Position numbers and translations under genes: made by a program
From: Pseudomonas sp. PH1b
GTDB taxonomy: Bacteria; Pseudomonadota; Gammaproteobacteria; Pseudomonadales; Pseudomonadaceae
NCBI RefSeq assembly: GCF_000633395.1
Contig: NZ_AYMU01000013.1
Span: 99,370 to 163,369 of the forward strand
Reading direction: 5' to 3'
Length of the DNA: 64,000 nt
In this document: positions 16,679 through 24,563 of the stretch, one piece after another
Numbering within the stretch: the stretch's first letter is position 1
How the letters are laid out: every line of letters begins with the position of its first letter
The notes under the pieces: model-generated
Database searches by the model: none
What the model saw: only the letters and a program-made list of their open reading frames with translations
Told to the model about the DNA's origin: nothing

Positions 16679-17342
16679 GTTGCTCCGTCTCGCTGAGCGG
16701 CTGGGCGCTGCTGCTGTCCTGCATGCTCAGCACGGTGCGGTCGCCCTGGGCTTCCAGCAGTTCGATGCGTTGCACCAGCTCGCCGCCGTCGATATTGATC
16801 TGGGTGAAGATCTGTTGCAGCAGCAGGGACCGGGGCAGCAGTTGCAACTGCCAGTGCTGCGCACTGCCTTGCAGCTTGAGTTCGAAGTCCCGCTGCAGGC
16901 CGCTGCTGTCGCCCTGCAGCACGGCGAGGAACAGGCGGTTCTGTTCGGCCCCGGCGCTCTTGCCCGGGAGCATCTGCCAGCCGCCGCCATCGCGCCGGGC
17001 GATGCCCTGGGCGGTGATGCGGTAGTCCTGTTGCAGCGGGGTCTGCAGCAGCCACAGCAGGCCGTGGTTTTTCGCCAGCACGAAGTGGCCCTTGCTGGTC
17101 AGCGGCTGGGGCAGGGCCCGCAGGTGTTTTTCCTGGATGAAACGGCCGTGGATCACCTCCGGCCGCGACAGCTGCTCGCTCAACTGCTGCAGATCGAATG
17201 CCTGGGCCAGCCCCGGCACCAGCAGCAACACCAATACCCTAGGAGCGAGCTTGCTCGCGAACCGCCGCACCACCGTGCTCAGCGCCGTGTACAGGGCAGC
17301 CAGACCGACCCTCTTCGCGAGCAAGCTCGCTCCTACGGTCAT
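16662..17342 (-). CDS. LolA-like periplasmic carrier with REP doublet inserted in its signal region
   Basis: Protein of 226 residues related to the outer-membrane lipoprotein carrier LolA (FDLQQLSEQLSRPEVIHGRFIQEKHLRALPQPLTSKGHFVLA, then a beta-rich core). It probably ferries the pigment lipid through the periplasm; by order corresponds to apeL. The hydrophobic signal core is VLVLLLVPGLAQA, cut after residue 48. Oddly, residues about 3-34 are encoded by a complete REP doublet lying in frame between the ATG (in ATGA overlap with the thioesterase stop) and the signal core, giving VGASLLAK...RRFASKLAP. An in-frame GTG at 17273 would give a normal-length signal peptide but lacks a clear ribosome site. 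Whether the long-n-region form is exported is open. Confidence 0.85.
   Translation of the reverse strand: MTVGASLLAKRVGLAALYTALSTVVRRFASKLAPRVLVLLLVPGLAQAFDLQQLSEQLSRPEVIHGRFIQEKHLRALPQPLTSKGHFVLAKNHGLLWLLQTPLQQDYRITAQGIARRDGGGWQMLPGKSAGAEQNRLFLAVLQGDSSGLQRDFELKLQGSAQHWQLQLLPRSLLLQQIFTQINIDGGELVQRIELLEAQGDRTVLSMQDSSSAQPLSETEQHDFAE
17239..17336. repeat. REP doublet inside the LolA-like coding sequence
   Basis: Inverted cores AGGAGCGAGCTTGCTCGCGAA (left) and TTCGCGAGCAAGCTCGCTCC (right) lie 98 bp end to end, an REP type differing from the GCCAGCTTGCTGGC type used elsewhere in the window. It lies wholly within the coding sequence and contains no stop in the gene's frame. Confidence 0.93.
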
Positions 17343-17764
17343 GGCAAGGCCCTCGCGACGGCATCGGTGAAGACCTTGGGCGAGGCCAGTTGCATCTCGC
17401 GGCTGGCGATCTCCACCGCCACTTGCACCGAGCTGGCGCGGGTCATGCGCTCGCCCGTGGCCTGGTCGGTGATCAGGTAGTTGATCTTCAGCCGGCTTTC
17501 CCACTCCACCAGGCTGGCGCGCACGTTCAGGGTCTGGCCGAACACCGCGCCGCGCACGTAGCGCAGTTGCAGGTCGATCACCGGCCAGGCGTAGCCGGAT
17601 TCGAGCATCTGGTTGTAGTTGTGGCCGAGCTTGTCCAGCAGGGCGCAGCGGGCGACCTCCAGGTACTTGACGTAATGCCCGTGCCAGACGACGTGCATGG
17701 TGTCGACGTCGAAGAACGGCACCTGGACCTGGGTGTCGGCGTGAATCACTCCCTTGCTACGCAT
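17339..17764 (-). CDS. Acyl-CoA/acyl-ACP thioesterase, 4HBT family
   Basis: Hot-dog thioesterase of 141 residues. The N-terminal motif VPFFDVDTMHVVWHGHYVKY has the conserved aspartate of the 4-hydroxybenzoyl-CoA thioesterase/YbgC group. Likely hydrolyses or edits acyl thioesters, either releasing stalled chains or the aryl starter. Starts with GGAGG five bases before the ATG and overlaps the ammonia-lyase end by 8 bp; its stop forms ATGA with the LolA-like gene. By operon order corresponds to apeK. Substrate inferred from context only. Confidence 0.86.
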   Translation of the reverse strand: MRSKGVIHADTQVQVPFFDVDTMHVVWHGHYVKYLEVARCALLDKLGHNYNQMLESGYAWPVIDLQLRYVRGAVFGQTLNVRASLVEWESRLKINYLITDQATGERMTRASSVQVAVEIASREMQLASPKVFTDAVARALP

Positions 17765-19301
17765 GCAGCCTCCAGTGTTGTTCGCCGATGCGCTGCAGGC
17801 ACAGGCGCAGTTCGCGCTCCAGGGCGCGGTCTTCGATCACCGGCGCAAAATCCTCGGCCAGTTGCCGGTGCATGGCATCCAGGGCCGGTGGCAGTGGCCG
17901 GGCATCGGCCTCCTGGCTGCGCAGCCAGACGCCCTGGTTGGCGGCGAGCAAGGTGGCCGCGGCCACTTGCTCGGTAAGCTCGAGCACGCGGATGGCGTCG
18001 CGGGCGGCGATGGTGCCCATGCTTACCTTGTCCTGGTTGTGGCACTCGGTGGAGCGCGAGAACACGCTGGCCGGCATGGTGTTCTTCAGGGCTTCGGCGG
18101 TCCAGGCGCTGGCGCCGATCTGCACCGCCTTGAAGCCGTGGTTGAGCATGGCGCGCTCGGCGCTGGCGCCGGACAGGTTGCTCGGCAGGCCGTGGTTGTA
18201 GCGCACGTCCACCAGCAGCGCCAGCTGCCGGTCCAGCAGGTCGGCGACGTTGGCCACCAGGTTCTTCAGGCTGTCCATGGCGAAGGCGATGTGCCCACCG
18301 TAGAAGTGCCCGCCGTGCAGCACGCGCTCGGCCTCGGCGTCGATGATCGGGTTGTCGTTGGCACTGTTGAGTTCGGTTTCGATAAAGCTGCGCAGCCAGT
18401 TCAGGCTGTCGGCCAGCACCCCCAGCACATGGGGCGCGCAGCGCAGCGAGTAGCGGTCCTGCAGGCGGTGCAGGGGCGCGGTGGGGGCGTCGATCGCCAG
18501 GTCCTGGCGCAGCCAGGCGGCCACTTGCATCTGCCCGGGGTGCGGCTTGGCGGCGAACAGGCGCTCGTCGAAGTGCTCCGGGTTGCCTTGCAGGGCCACC
18601 ACGTTGAGGGCAGTGATGCGGGTCGCCAGGCGCAGCAGGTAGTCGGCCCGGGCAAAGGCCAGGCAGGCCAGCCCGGTCATCACCGCGGTGCCGTTCATCA
18701 GCGCCAGGGCTTCCTTGGGCCGCAGCACCAGGGGTTCCCAGCCCAGCTCACGGTGTACGTCGGCGGCTTCACGGCGCTCGCCACGGAACATCACCTCACG
18801 CTCGCCGGACAGGGTCGCGGCCACATAGGACAGTGGCGTCAGGTCGCCGCTGGCGCCCACCGAGCCTTCCTCGGGGATCAGCGGCAGGATGTCCTGGTCG
18901 AGGAACGCCTGCAGGCGCTCCAGCAGTTCCACGCGGACCCCGGAAACCCCGTGGCACAGCGACTGCAAGCGCGCCGCCAGCACCGCGCGGGTGGCCTGGG
19001 CGTCCAGCAGCTTGCCCAGGCCGCAACCGTGGAAGGTGTACAGATGGCGCGGCAGGGCCTCGACGTGCTGCAGTGGTACCGCCACCACGCAGGAGTCGCC
19101 GTAGCCGGTGGTCACGCCGTAGATCACCCCTTCCTTGTCCAGCAGGGAGTCGAGGAACTGCGCGCCCTTGGCAATCCGCTGGCGCCAGGCGGCGTCGCCT
19201 TGCAGGCGCGTCGGCACCTGGCGGTTGGCCAGGGCCAGCACGTCTTCGATGTGCAGGGGGTGTTCGCCGAAGGTTACCGGCTCATGGGTCGAGGTCGTCA
19301 T
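17757..19301 (-). CDS. MIO-type aromatic amino acid ammonia lyase
   Basis: Lyase of 514 residues in the histidine/tyrosine/phenylalanine ammonia-lyase family. The Ala150-Ser151-Gly152 triad (GSVGASGDLTPLSY) that self-cyclises to the MIO prosthetic group is intact. The catalytic tyrosine lies in VIYGVTTGYGD (Tyr61), and LALMNGTAVMTG is present. The substrate-selectivity stretch reads YTFHGCGLG, unlike the usual His-Leu of tyrosine or Phe-Leu of phenylalanine lyases, so the substrate cannot be assigned from it. In this operon it would make an aryl-acrylate starter (for example 4-coumarate from tyrosine), as proposed for flexirubin clusters. It is distinct from a degradative hutH: no hut genes are nearby. 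Confidence 0.88.
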   Translation of the reverse strand: MTTSTHEPVTFGEHPLHIEDVLALANRQVPTRLQGDAAWRQRIAKGAQFLDSLLDKEGVIYGVTTGYGDSCVVAVPLQHVEALPRHLYTFHGCGLGKLLDAQATRAVLAARLQSLCHGVSGVRVELLERLQAFLDQDILPLIPEEGSVGASGDLTPLSYVAATLSGEREVMFRGERREAADVHRELGWEPLVLRPKEALALMNGTAVMTGLACLAFARADYLLRLATRITALNVVALQGNPEHFDERLFAAKPHPGQMQVAAWLRQDLAIDAPTAPLHRLQDRYSLRCAPHVLGVLADSLNWLRSFIETELNSANDNPIIDAEAERVLHGGHFYGGHIAFAMDSLKNLVANVADLLDRQLALLVDVRYNHGLPSNLSGASAERAMLNHGFKAVQIGASAWTAEALKNTMPASVFSRSTECHNQDKVSMGTIAARDAIRVLELTEQVAAATLLAANQGVWLRSQEADARPLPPALDAMHRQLAEDFAPVIEDRALERELRLCLQRIGEQHWRLHA

Positions 19302-20238
19302 CGGTCTTCCAGAATGGGTAAAAGTTGAACCATTGTTGCGGGGCTTGCAGGCAGTACTGGCCCAGGCGCTCGGCGTAGCGGGCGGTCCACTGGGCGATCA
19401 CCTGCTGGCGGTCGCTGCGCTTCCACTGCACGGCCTCGGCGAAGGGTTCGAGGATCACCTGGTAGCGGCCCTGCTGTTTCAGGCACAGCAGCAGGTTGAC
19501 CGGGCACTTGAGCAGCCCGGCCAGCAGCCAGGGGCCCTGGGGGAAGGCCGCCTGGTGGCCGAGAAAGTCCACCCGCACGTTGCGCCCGCCGTGCAGCGGC
19601 ACGCGGTCGCCGGCAATCGCCAGCCACTCGCCGCGATCCAGGCGCTGGCTCAGTTGCAGCATGATCGCCGGGTCCAGCTCGCTGACCTGGATCAGCCGCA
19701 GGTGGCTGGCTCCGGCTTCGCCCAGCAGGCGGTTGAAGCGTTCGGCGTGCTTGGTGTGCACCAGCACGTTCATGGTCACCTGCTCCCCCAGCTCGGCCAG
19801 GGCCCGGCACACTTCCAGGTTGCCCAGGTGCGCACCCACCAGCATCTGCCCGCGTTCGCCGCGCAGCTGATGGCGCAGCTGCGCCGGGTCGACGATCTCG
19901 ATCTGCTCGATGCGCAGCTTGCCGTTCCACACGTCGAGCTTGTCCAGCAGAGCATCGGCGAAGGCCATGAACTGGCCGAACACCCGCCCCTGGCTGGGGC
20001 GCAACTCATCGCGCCCGCTCCAGGTCGCCAGGCGCTCCTGGTACTGCCAGATGCTGCGCCGGGCGCGGCGGCCGAACAGGAAGAAGTAGAACACGATGGC
20101 GTACAGCACCGGGCTCAGCAGCCGGCGCCCCAGCACCCGCACGCCGAAGGCGGTGAGCTTCATCAGCCAGAAGCTGCCGCGCTCCTGATGGCTGGCCCAG
20201 TGTTCGTTGCCGGGCTCCTTGGGTTGCTCCTGGCTCAT
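19282..20238 (-). CDS. LpxL/HtrB-like lipid acyltransferase
   Basis: Protein of 318 residues with an N-terminal membrane anchor (VLYAIVFYFFLFGRRARRS) and the late-acyltransferase motif GAHLGNLEVCRALAE (H-x4-E), followed by AIAGDRVPLHGGRNVRVDFLG. It belongs to the LpxL/HtrB lipid A acyltransferase-like group used in aryl polyene and flexirubin loci to attach the acyl chain to a glycosyl/lipid anchor. Starts at an ATG in ATGA overlap with the glycosyltransferase stop; a longer in-frame extension is only a shadow of that gene. Ends 20 bp inside the ammonia-lyase gene. Confidence 0.87.
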   Translation of the reverse strand: MSQEQPKEPGNEHWASHQERGSFWLMKLTAFGVRVLGRRLLSPVLYAIVFYFFLFGRRARRSIWQYQERLATWSGRDELRPSQGRVFGQFMAFADALLDKLDVWNGKLRIEQIEIVDPAQLRHQLRGERGQMLVGAHLGNLEVCRALAELGEQVTMNVLVHTKHAERFNRLLGEAGASHLRLIQVSELDPAIMLQLSQRLDRGEWLAIAGDRVPLHGGRNVRVDFLGHQAAFPQGPWLLAGLLKCPVNLLLCLKQQGRYQVILEPFAEAVQWKRSDRQQVIAQWTARYAERLGQYCLQAPQQWFNFYPFWKTDDDLDP

Positions 20239-21032
20239 GGACGCCACCGCCGCCAGAGGATCAGCGGCAGGCGCGCCAACATGCCGAAGAACAGCTTGGC
20301 GTGCATCTTCGAGATCAGGGCGTTGTCGTGGAACAGGCGAAAATGCGACAGGCCGTCCTGGGGATAGTGCACCCGGGTCGGCAGCCAGTGCATGGCCTGA
20401 TTGCGCCAGGACAGGCGCACCAGGATCTCCGGGTCGAAATCCATGCGCCGGCCCAGTTGCACCGAATCGATCAGGGCCAGGGTCGCCGGCAGCGGATAGA
20501 CCCGGAAGCCGCACATGGAATCCGGGATCTGCAGCGACAGGCTGTTGATCCAGACCCAGACATGGGTCAGGTAGCGTGCATACAGGCGGCCCTTGGGCAC
20601 GCTGGCGTCGTACTGTGGATAACCGCAGATCAGCGCCTCGGGGCGGGCCTGGGAGTGGTGGATGAAGTTATCCACATCCGCCAGGTCATGCTGGCCGTCG
20701 GCGTCCACTTGCAAGGCATGGCTGAAACCCAGCTGCACCGCTTCGCGCAGGCCGGCCATGACCGCGCCGCCCTTGCCCTGGTTGAGGGCCAGGCGGATCA
20801 GGAACACCTGCTCCAGCTCGGCCATCTGTTCCAGCACCGCCGCGCAGGCGGGGCTGCTGGCGTCGTCCACCAGCACGCAGGGCAGGCCCCGGGCCAGGAG
20901 CGCGTCGACCACGGCGGGCACGGCGGTTTCGTGGTTGTAGACCGGGATGACGGCGCAGGGCCTGTGGCTCGGGGTTGGCCCCTTCGCTGGCAAGCCAGCT
21001 CCTACAGCCGTGAAGCCGGAAGAGTTATCCAC
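20235..21032 (-). CDS. Family 2 glycosyltransferase with REP-encoded N-terminal residues
   Basis: GT-A fold glycosyltransferase, 265 residues: CAVIPVYNHETAVPAVVDALL at the start, DDASSP, QGKGGAVMAGL, and the acceptor-metal motif ALQVDADGQHD. Resembles the dolichol-phosphate-mannose/undecaprenyl-type group and probably adds sugar to the pigment lipid anchor. The start is a GTG (MDNSSGF) with GGAGG six bases upstream, overlapping the ligase stop as GTGGATAA. Residues about 10-18 (VGAGLPAKG) come from a half-REP sequence within the gene, so the N-terminus has an insertion before the GT fold. In other aryl polyene loci this domain is fused to the following acyltransferase; here they are separate genes in ATGA overlap. 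Confidence 0.86.
   Translation of the reverse strand: MDNSSGFTAVGAGLPAKGPTPSHRPCAVIPVYNHETAVPAVVDALLARGLPCVLVDDASSPACAAVLEQMAELEQVFLIRLALNQGKGGAVMAGLREAVQLGFSHALQVDADGQHDLADVDNFIHHSQARPEALICGYPQYDASVPKGRLYARYLTHVWVWINSLSLQIPDSMCGFRVYPLPATLALIDSVQLGRRMDFDPEILVRLSWRNQAMHWLPTRVHYPQDGLSHFRLFHDNALISKMHAKLFFGMLARLPLILWRRWRP
20982..21005. repeat. Half-REP inside the glycosyltransferase coding sequence
   Basis: TTCGCTGGCAAGCCAGCTCCTAC, the inverted form of the REP core seen in the array at 2604-3126. No inverted partner is close by, so this is a singlet. It is translated as part of the N-terminus of the glycosyltransferase. Confidence 0.88.
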
Positions 21033-22698
21033 AGCTGGCCTCCAGGACGATCCGCCCGCTGGAGCAGGGGGCGCCATCGTTGAGGTAGGCGAAATACAGT
21101 TTCTGGCGCTGGGCATCGAAGCGCAGATTGAACTGGATCCGGTCGCCGGGGCGTACCAGTTGCTGGAACTTCAGCACTTCCATGCCGGCGAAGCGGCCCG
21201 GCAGCTGGAGCAGTTGCTGGCCCAGGGCCAGGGCCCAGTCCACTTGCACCACCCCCGGCAGCACCGGGGTGGCGGGGAAGTGCCCGCTGAAATACGCCAG
21301 GTCTGGCGGGATCGCCAGTCGCAGCTGCCACTCTTCCTCGTGCTGCACCTGCTCCAGCACCTCTGGCGCTTGCGGGCGCGGCGCCAGGAGCAGGGCCTGG
21401 ACCTCGGCCTGGGGCAGTTTGCCCTGGTTGTTCAGGGGCATTTGCCGCAGCAGGCGCCAGCGCCGGGGCAGGGCCAGGGCTTCGCAGTGCCGGGACAGGT
21501 GCTGGCGCAGGGCCTGGGTCAGGTGGCGTCGGCCCTGGTTGCGCAGGGCATGCAGGCCGGACTCGCTGAGCACCAGCAGGGCACCAAGGTAGGCGCGGTT
21601 GTCTTCGATCACCCCCAGGCGTGCTTCCGCCACCCAGTCGTGCTGCTCCAGGGCCTGTTCCAGCATGGGCAGGGAAATGCGCTTTTCTTCCAGCTTGACG
21701 ATGCGGTCCAGGCGGCCCAGCAGTTCGAAGCGCCCGTCGGCGGCAATCCGTGCGGCGTCGGCGCTGTGTTCCACATGCCCGGCGGGCAGATAGGGTGAGG
21801 CGATCAACAGCGCGCCGTCGGCATCCTGGCTCAGCCGTACATCGGCGAAGGGCTGCCACAGGGTCGGGCCCTGGCGCCAGGCGATACCGCCGGTTTCCGA
21901 GCTGCCGAGGATTTCCGTCGGCCATTGCTGCAGGCGCTGTTGCAGCCCGCTGGCGGCCTCGGCAGGCAAGGCGCCACCGGAGGAGAACACCCGTCGCACC
22001 GGGCTCAGGGCCGACCAGTCGAGGTTGTCACCCATGCGCTTGAGCAGTGCGGGGCTGGCCACCCAGGCGAATACCGGGCATTCGCGGCTGGCCCGTTGCA
22101 GGTCTTCGGGGAAGGGCAATTGTCGGCGCACGAACGGGCGTGCGGCGCACAGTGGCCAGAGCACGCGGAACAGCAGGCCATAGATATGCTGGGTGGCGAC
22201 GCTGCCGATGATCCAGGCCGGGCCCAGGTCTGCGCCCCACAGCTGCTCCAGGGCCTGGACCTCATTGGCCAGCTGGCGCAGGTTTTTTTCGATGCGTTTG
22301 GGTTCGCCGCTGGAGCCTGAGGTGCACAGGCTCAGCCGGCAGGCGTCCAGGTCCAGTTCGGCCGGCTCCAGAGGCGCAGCCGGCAGCGGCTGCAAGGGCG
22401 GGTCCTGGTCGGTCAGCCACAGGTCGACGTCCGCCGCCCAGCGCTGGCGGGTCTGGGCCTGCAGGTCGGCGGGGAGCAACACGCTGACCCCGGCGCGCCA
22501 GGCGCCCAGCAGCGCCACGGCCAGTTCGACGGCGTCCTCCAGGTGCACGGCCAGGCGCTGCACGCCCCGGGCCTGCAGCGCCGCGGCCAGGCTCAGGGCC
22601 TGTTGCTGCAGCTGTTCCAGGTCGATGCCGGGATGGGCGCTGACCACCCGTGATGCGTGCGTCTTGAGCAACAACCGCTCAAGGGGAATCCAGTTCAT
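21025..22698 (-). CDS. apeH: Aryl/acyl-ACP ligase fused to a hot-dog dehydratase (ApeH-ApeI fusion)
   Basis: Two-domain protein of 557 residues. Residues 1 to about 445 form an ANL adenylating enzyme (phosphate loop LCTSGSSGEPKRIEK at 124-138, GSSETGGIAWRQG, and the hinge LLGRLDRIVKLEEKRIS). It would activate the aryl starter with ATP and load it onto ACP. Residues about 455-557 form a dehydratase-like hot-dog domain with YFSGHFPATPVLPGVVQ, catalytic-type His473. In the E. coli system, as I recall, these are separate proteins ApeH and ApeI. Start and stop overlap both neighbours by 4 and 8 bp. Fusion would couple starter loading and dehydration; the functional gain is inference. Confidence 0.87.
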   Translation of the reverse strand: MNWIPLERLLLKTHASRVVSAHPGIDLEQLQQQALSLAAALQARGVQRLAVHLEDAVELAVALLGAWRAGVSVLLPADLQAQTRQRWAADVDLWLTDQDPPLQPLPAAPLEPAELDLDACRLSLCTSGSSGEPKRIEKNLRQLANEVQALEQLWGADLGPAWIIGSVATQHIYGLLFRVLWPLCAARPFVRRQLPFPEDLQRASRECPVFAWVASPALLKRMGDNLDWSALSPVRRVFSSGGALPAEAASGLQQRLQQWPTEILGSSETGGIAWRQGPTLWQPFADVRLSQDADGALLIASPYLPAGHVEHSADAARIAADGRFELLGRLDRIVKLEEKRISLPMLEQALEQHDWVAEARLGVIEDNRAYLGALLVLSESGLHALRNQGRRHLTQALRQHLSRHCEALALPRRWRLLRQMPLNNQGKLPQAEVQALLLAPRPQAPEVLEQVQHEEEWQLRLAIPPDLAYFSGHFPATPVLPGVVQVDWALALGQQLLQLPGRFAGMEVLKFQQLVRPGDRIQFNLRFDAQRQKLYFAYLNDGAPCSSGRIVLEASCG

Positions 22699-23240
22699 CT
22701 ACGGCCTCGTACCCTTTGTCGTAAAAGCCATTCAATGGCAAACAGCAAACCCATCAGCCCGTAGGCGATCAGGCCGTTGTACAACGTCCACCAGCTCAGC
22801 GGCGCCCACAGGGTCAGGGCTGCGGCGAGCACTCCGTTACAGAGGAAAAACACACTCCAGGCAATGGTCACCTGGCGGGTATAACGTATGGCCTTTTCCG
22901 GCAGGTCCGGCTCGCTGATGCGGGCCAGGCGCTCGGCCACCGGCGGGCCGTACTTCAGGCTCAGGCCGAACAGACCGAGCATGCAGCTGCTGATCAGCAC
23001 CGGGTACCAGCGCAGCAGCGCCGGCTGGTCGAACCAGGCCAGCAGCAGGCAGAAGACGATCGCCGCCGCGGCCATCCACAGGCTGCCGGGCCGGCGCTCG
23101 CCGGTCAGCGCCCGGGCCAGCCACAGGCCGCCCAGCAGCAGGCCGAACTGCCACGGCGCGAAGTGCTCCATGCCGAAGTACACCGCAAAGGGGTAAAGCA
23201 GGCCGGCCAGCAACAGGCCGAGGCCGATCAGTCGGCTCAT
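22695..23240 (-). CDS. COG4648-type integral membrane protein of aryl polyene clusters
   Basis: Membrane protein of 181 residues with five or six hydrophobic segments and little soluble sequence. The loop LSLKYGPPVAERLARI and the pattern AWSVFFLCNGVLAAALTLWAPLSWWTLYNGLIAYGLMGLLF match the small membrane protein found beside the ACP genes in aryl polyene loci (apeG by order). Function not established; it may scaffold the cytosolic synthase at the membrane. The start forms ATGA with the ACP stop. Confidence 0.8.
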   Translation of the reverse strand: MSRLIGLGLLLAGLLYPFAVYFGMEHFAPWQFGLLLGGLWLARALTGERRPGSLWMAAAAIVFCLLLAWFDQPALLRWYPVLISSCMLGLFGLSLKYGPPVAERLARISEPDLPEKAIRYTRQVTIAWSVFFLCNGVLAAALTLWAPLSWWTLYNGLIAYGLMGLLFAIEWLLRQRVRGRR

Positions 23241-23491
23241 GCGGCCGGCTGGACCAGGCGGTAGACCGCCTCGACCACGTCATTGACGGTGCGCACCGAC
23301 TTGAACTCTTCGGCGGCGATCTTCTTGCCGGTCTGACGTTTGATGTGGTCGATCAGGTCGACCGCATCGATGCTGTCGATTTCCAGGTCCTGATACAGGT
23401 TGGCGTCCAGGCTGATGCGCTCGGGCTCCAGCTCGAAGAGTTCGACCAGGGCATTGCGCAGGGTGTTGAAGATATCGTCACGGGTTTGCAT
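23237..23491 (-). CDS. apeF: Acyl carrier protein (second ACP, ApeF-like)
   Basis: Acyl carrier protein of 84 residues, with the 4'-phosphopantetheine attachment serine Ser40 in YQDLEIDSIDAVDLID. Carries the starter and growing polyene. Separated by nine bases from the preceding ACP gene and overlapping the membrane-protein start (ATGA). The ribosome site is weak, so translation probably depends on coupling. Symbol by family and order; I cannot tell which of the two ACPs does which step. Confidence 0.9.
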   Translation of the reverse strand: MQTRDDIFNTLRNALVELFELEPERISLDANLYQDLEIDSIDAVDLIDHIKRQTGKKIAAEEFKSVRTVNDVVEAVYRLVQPAA

Positions 23492-23500
23492 GGTCGGGTC

Positions 23501-23773
23501 TCAAGCTGCCTTTTTTGCAATGACGAACGCCGCAAGGCTCGCCACGTTACTGAAGTGGTTGCGGGTGTCCTTGGCGTCGGCGTCGATCTTGATGCCGTAT
23601 TTTTTCTGGATCGCCAGGCCCAGTTCCAGGGCGTCTACCGAATCCAGGCCGAGGCCGTCACCAAACAGTGTCTGATCGTTGCCGATGTCCTGGGCACTGA
23701 TGTCTTCGAGGCCCAGGGCGTCGATGATCAGCAGCTTGATCTCAAGAATCAGGTCCGGGTGTGTATCGCTCAT
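23501..23773 (-). CDS. apeE: Acyl carrier protein (first ACP, ApeE-like)
   Basis: Acyl carrier protein of 90 residues with attachment Ser45 in GDGLGLDSVDALELGL. The real start is the ATG (MSDTHPD) with AAGGAG about ten bases upstream; the longer frame is a shadow of the acyltransferase. Two ACPs in tandem are the hallmark of aryl polyene synthases: they hand the chain between the starter-loading and elongating condensing enzymes. Overlaps the acyltransferase 3' end by 32 bp. Confidence 0.91.
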   Translation of the reverse strand: MSDTHPDLILEIKLLIIDALGLEDISAQDIGNDQTLFGDGLGLDSVDALELGLAIQKKYGIKIDADAKDTRNHFSNVASLAAFVIAKKAA

Positions 23774-24563
23774 CTCTGGCGAGCTCCTTGATGAAATAGT
23801 GGTGCAAGTGCTCATTGAGCTTGCGCGAAGCCTGGGGCGCCGGGCCCTGGGCTGCAAAGGTTTGTGGGTCTATATCGGCACCGACGTGAAAACTGAAGTG
23901 CACACGGCGTTGCGGGATGCGGTACCAGGGCTCGGCCTTGGTCAGGGTAGTGGGGCTGACCTTGATCACCACCGGGGTGATGATCTTCGCACCGCGCAGG
24001 GCGATTGCCGCGGCCCCCCGATGAAAGGCGGGCGCACTGCCGGGTTGGGTGCGCGTGCCTTCGGGGAAGACGATCAGCGTCTGGCCTTCCTGCAGCGCCT
24101 GGGACGCGGCATCGAGCATGTCCAGGCTGCCGTCGTTGCTGATGTACTGGGTAGCGCGCACCGGCCCACGGGTGAAGGGGTTGTCCCACAGGCTGCGTTT
24201 CACCACGCAGTTGGCGTCGCGCACCAGGCCGATCAGGAACACCACGTCGATCAGCGACGGGTGATTGGCGATGATCATCTGCCCCGGGCGCCCGAGCCGC
24301 TCGCTGCCCTGGACTTCGTAGGTGAGCACGCCGCTGCGGGCCATGAAGCGGATGAACCGCCAGAACAATCGGCTGACGGTCTGGCGTGCCCGCAGGCGCC
24401 GGCTCCGGGCATCGCCCGGCAGGCAGGCGAGCAGGGGGAAGACCACCAGGCGCAGGCACAAACCACCTATTCCGAACAGTGCAAAGCTCAGGGCGGTGGC
24501 CAGCAGGCGCCAATAGTAGGCATGGCGGCCCTTGGCGTTCAGGGGTTGCGTTGCCAGGTCCAT
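23742..24563 (-). CDS. 1-acylglycerol-3-phosphate acyltransferase-like (PlsC family)
   Basis: PlsC-type acyltransferase, 273 residues. An N-terminal membrane segment (LLATALSFALFGIGGLCLRLVVF) is followed by the HX4D motif NHPSLIDVVFLIG and by FPEGTRTQPGSAPAF. It would transfer an acyl group, possibly building the lipid anchor of the pigment. I choose the ATG at 24563 (MDLATQPLN); an ATG nine codons upstream lacks a ribosome site. Overlaps the chain-length-factor gene by 25 bp. By order corresponds to apeD. Confidence 0.87.
   Translation of the reverse strand: MDLATQPLNAKGRHAYYWRLLATALSFALFGIGGLCLRLVVFPLLACLPGDARSRRLRARQTVSRLFWRFIRFMARSGVLTYEVQGSERLGRPGQMIIANHPSLIDVVFLIGLVRDANCVVKRSLWDNPFTRGPVRATQYISNDGSLDMLDAASQALQEGQTLIVFPEGTRTQPGSAPAFHRGAAAIALRGAKIITPVVIKVSPTTLTKAEPWYRIPQRRVHFSFHVGADIDPQTFAAQGPAPQASRKLNEHLHHYFIKELARDERYTPGPDS

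Noticed and set aside
14369..16696. Open frame of 775 codons antisense to the MMPL exporter
   Set aside because: Gln/Gly-rich nonsense composition typical of antisense frames of a membrane protein gene.
17757..19301. Call as histidine ammonia lyase hutH
   Set aside because: It lies in the pigment operon with no hut genes nearby, and the selectivity loop is atypical; only the MIO lyase class is claimed.
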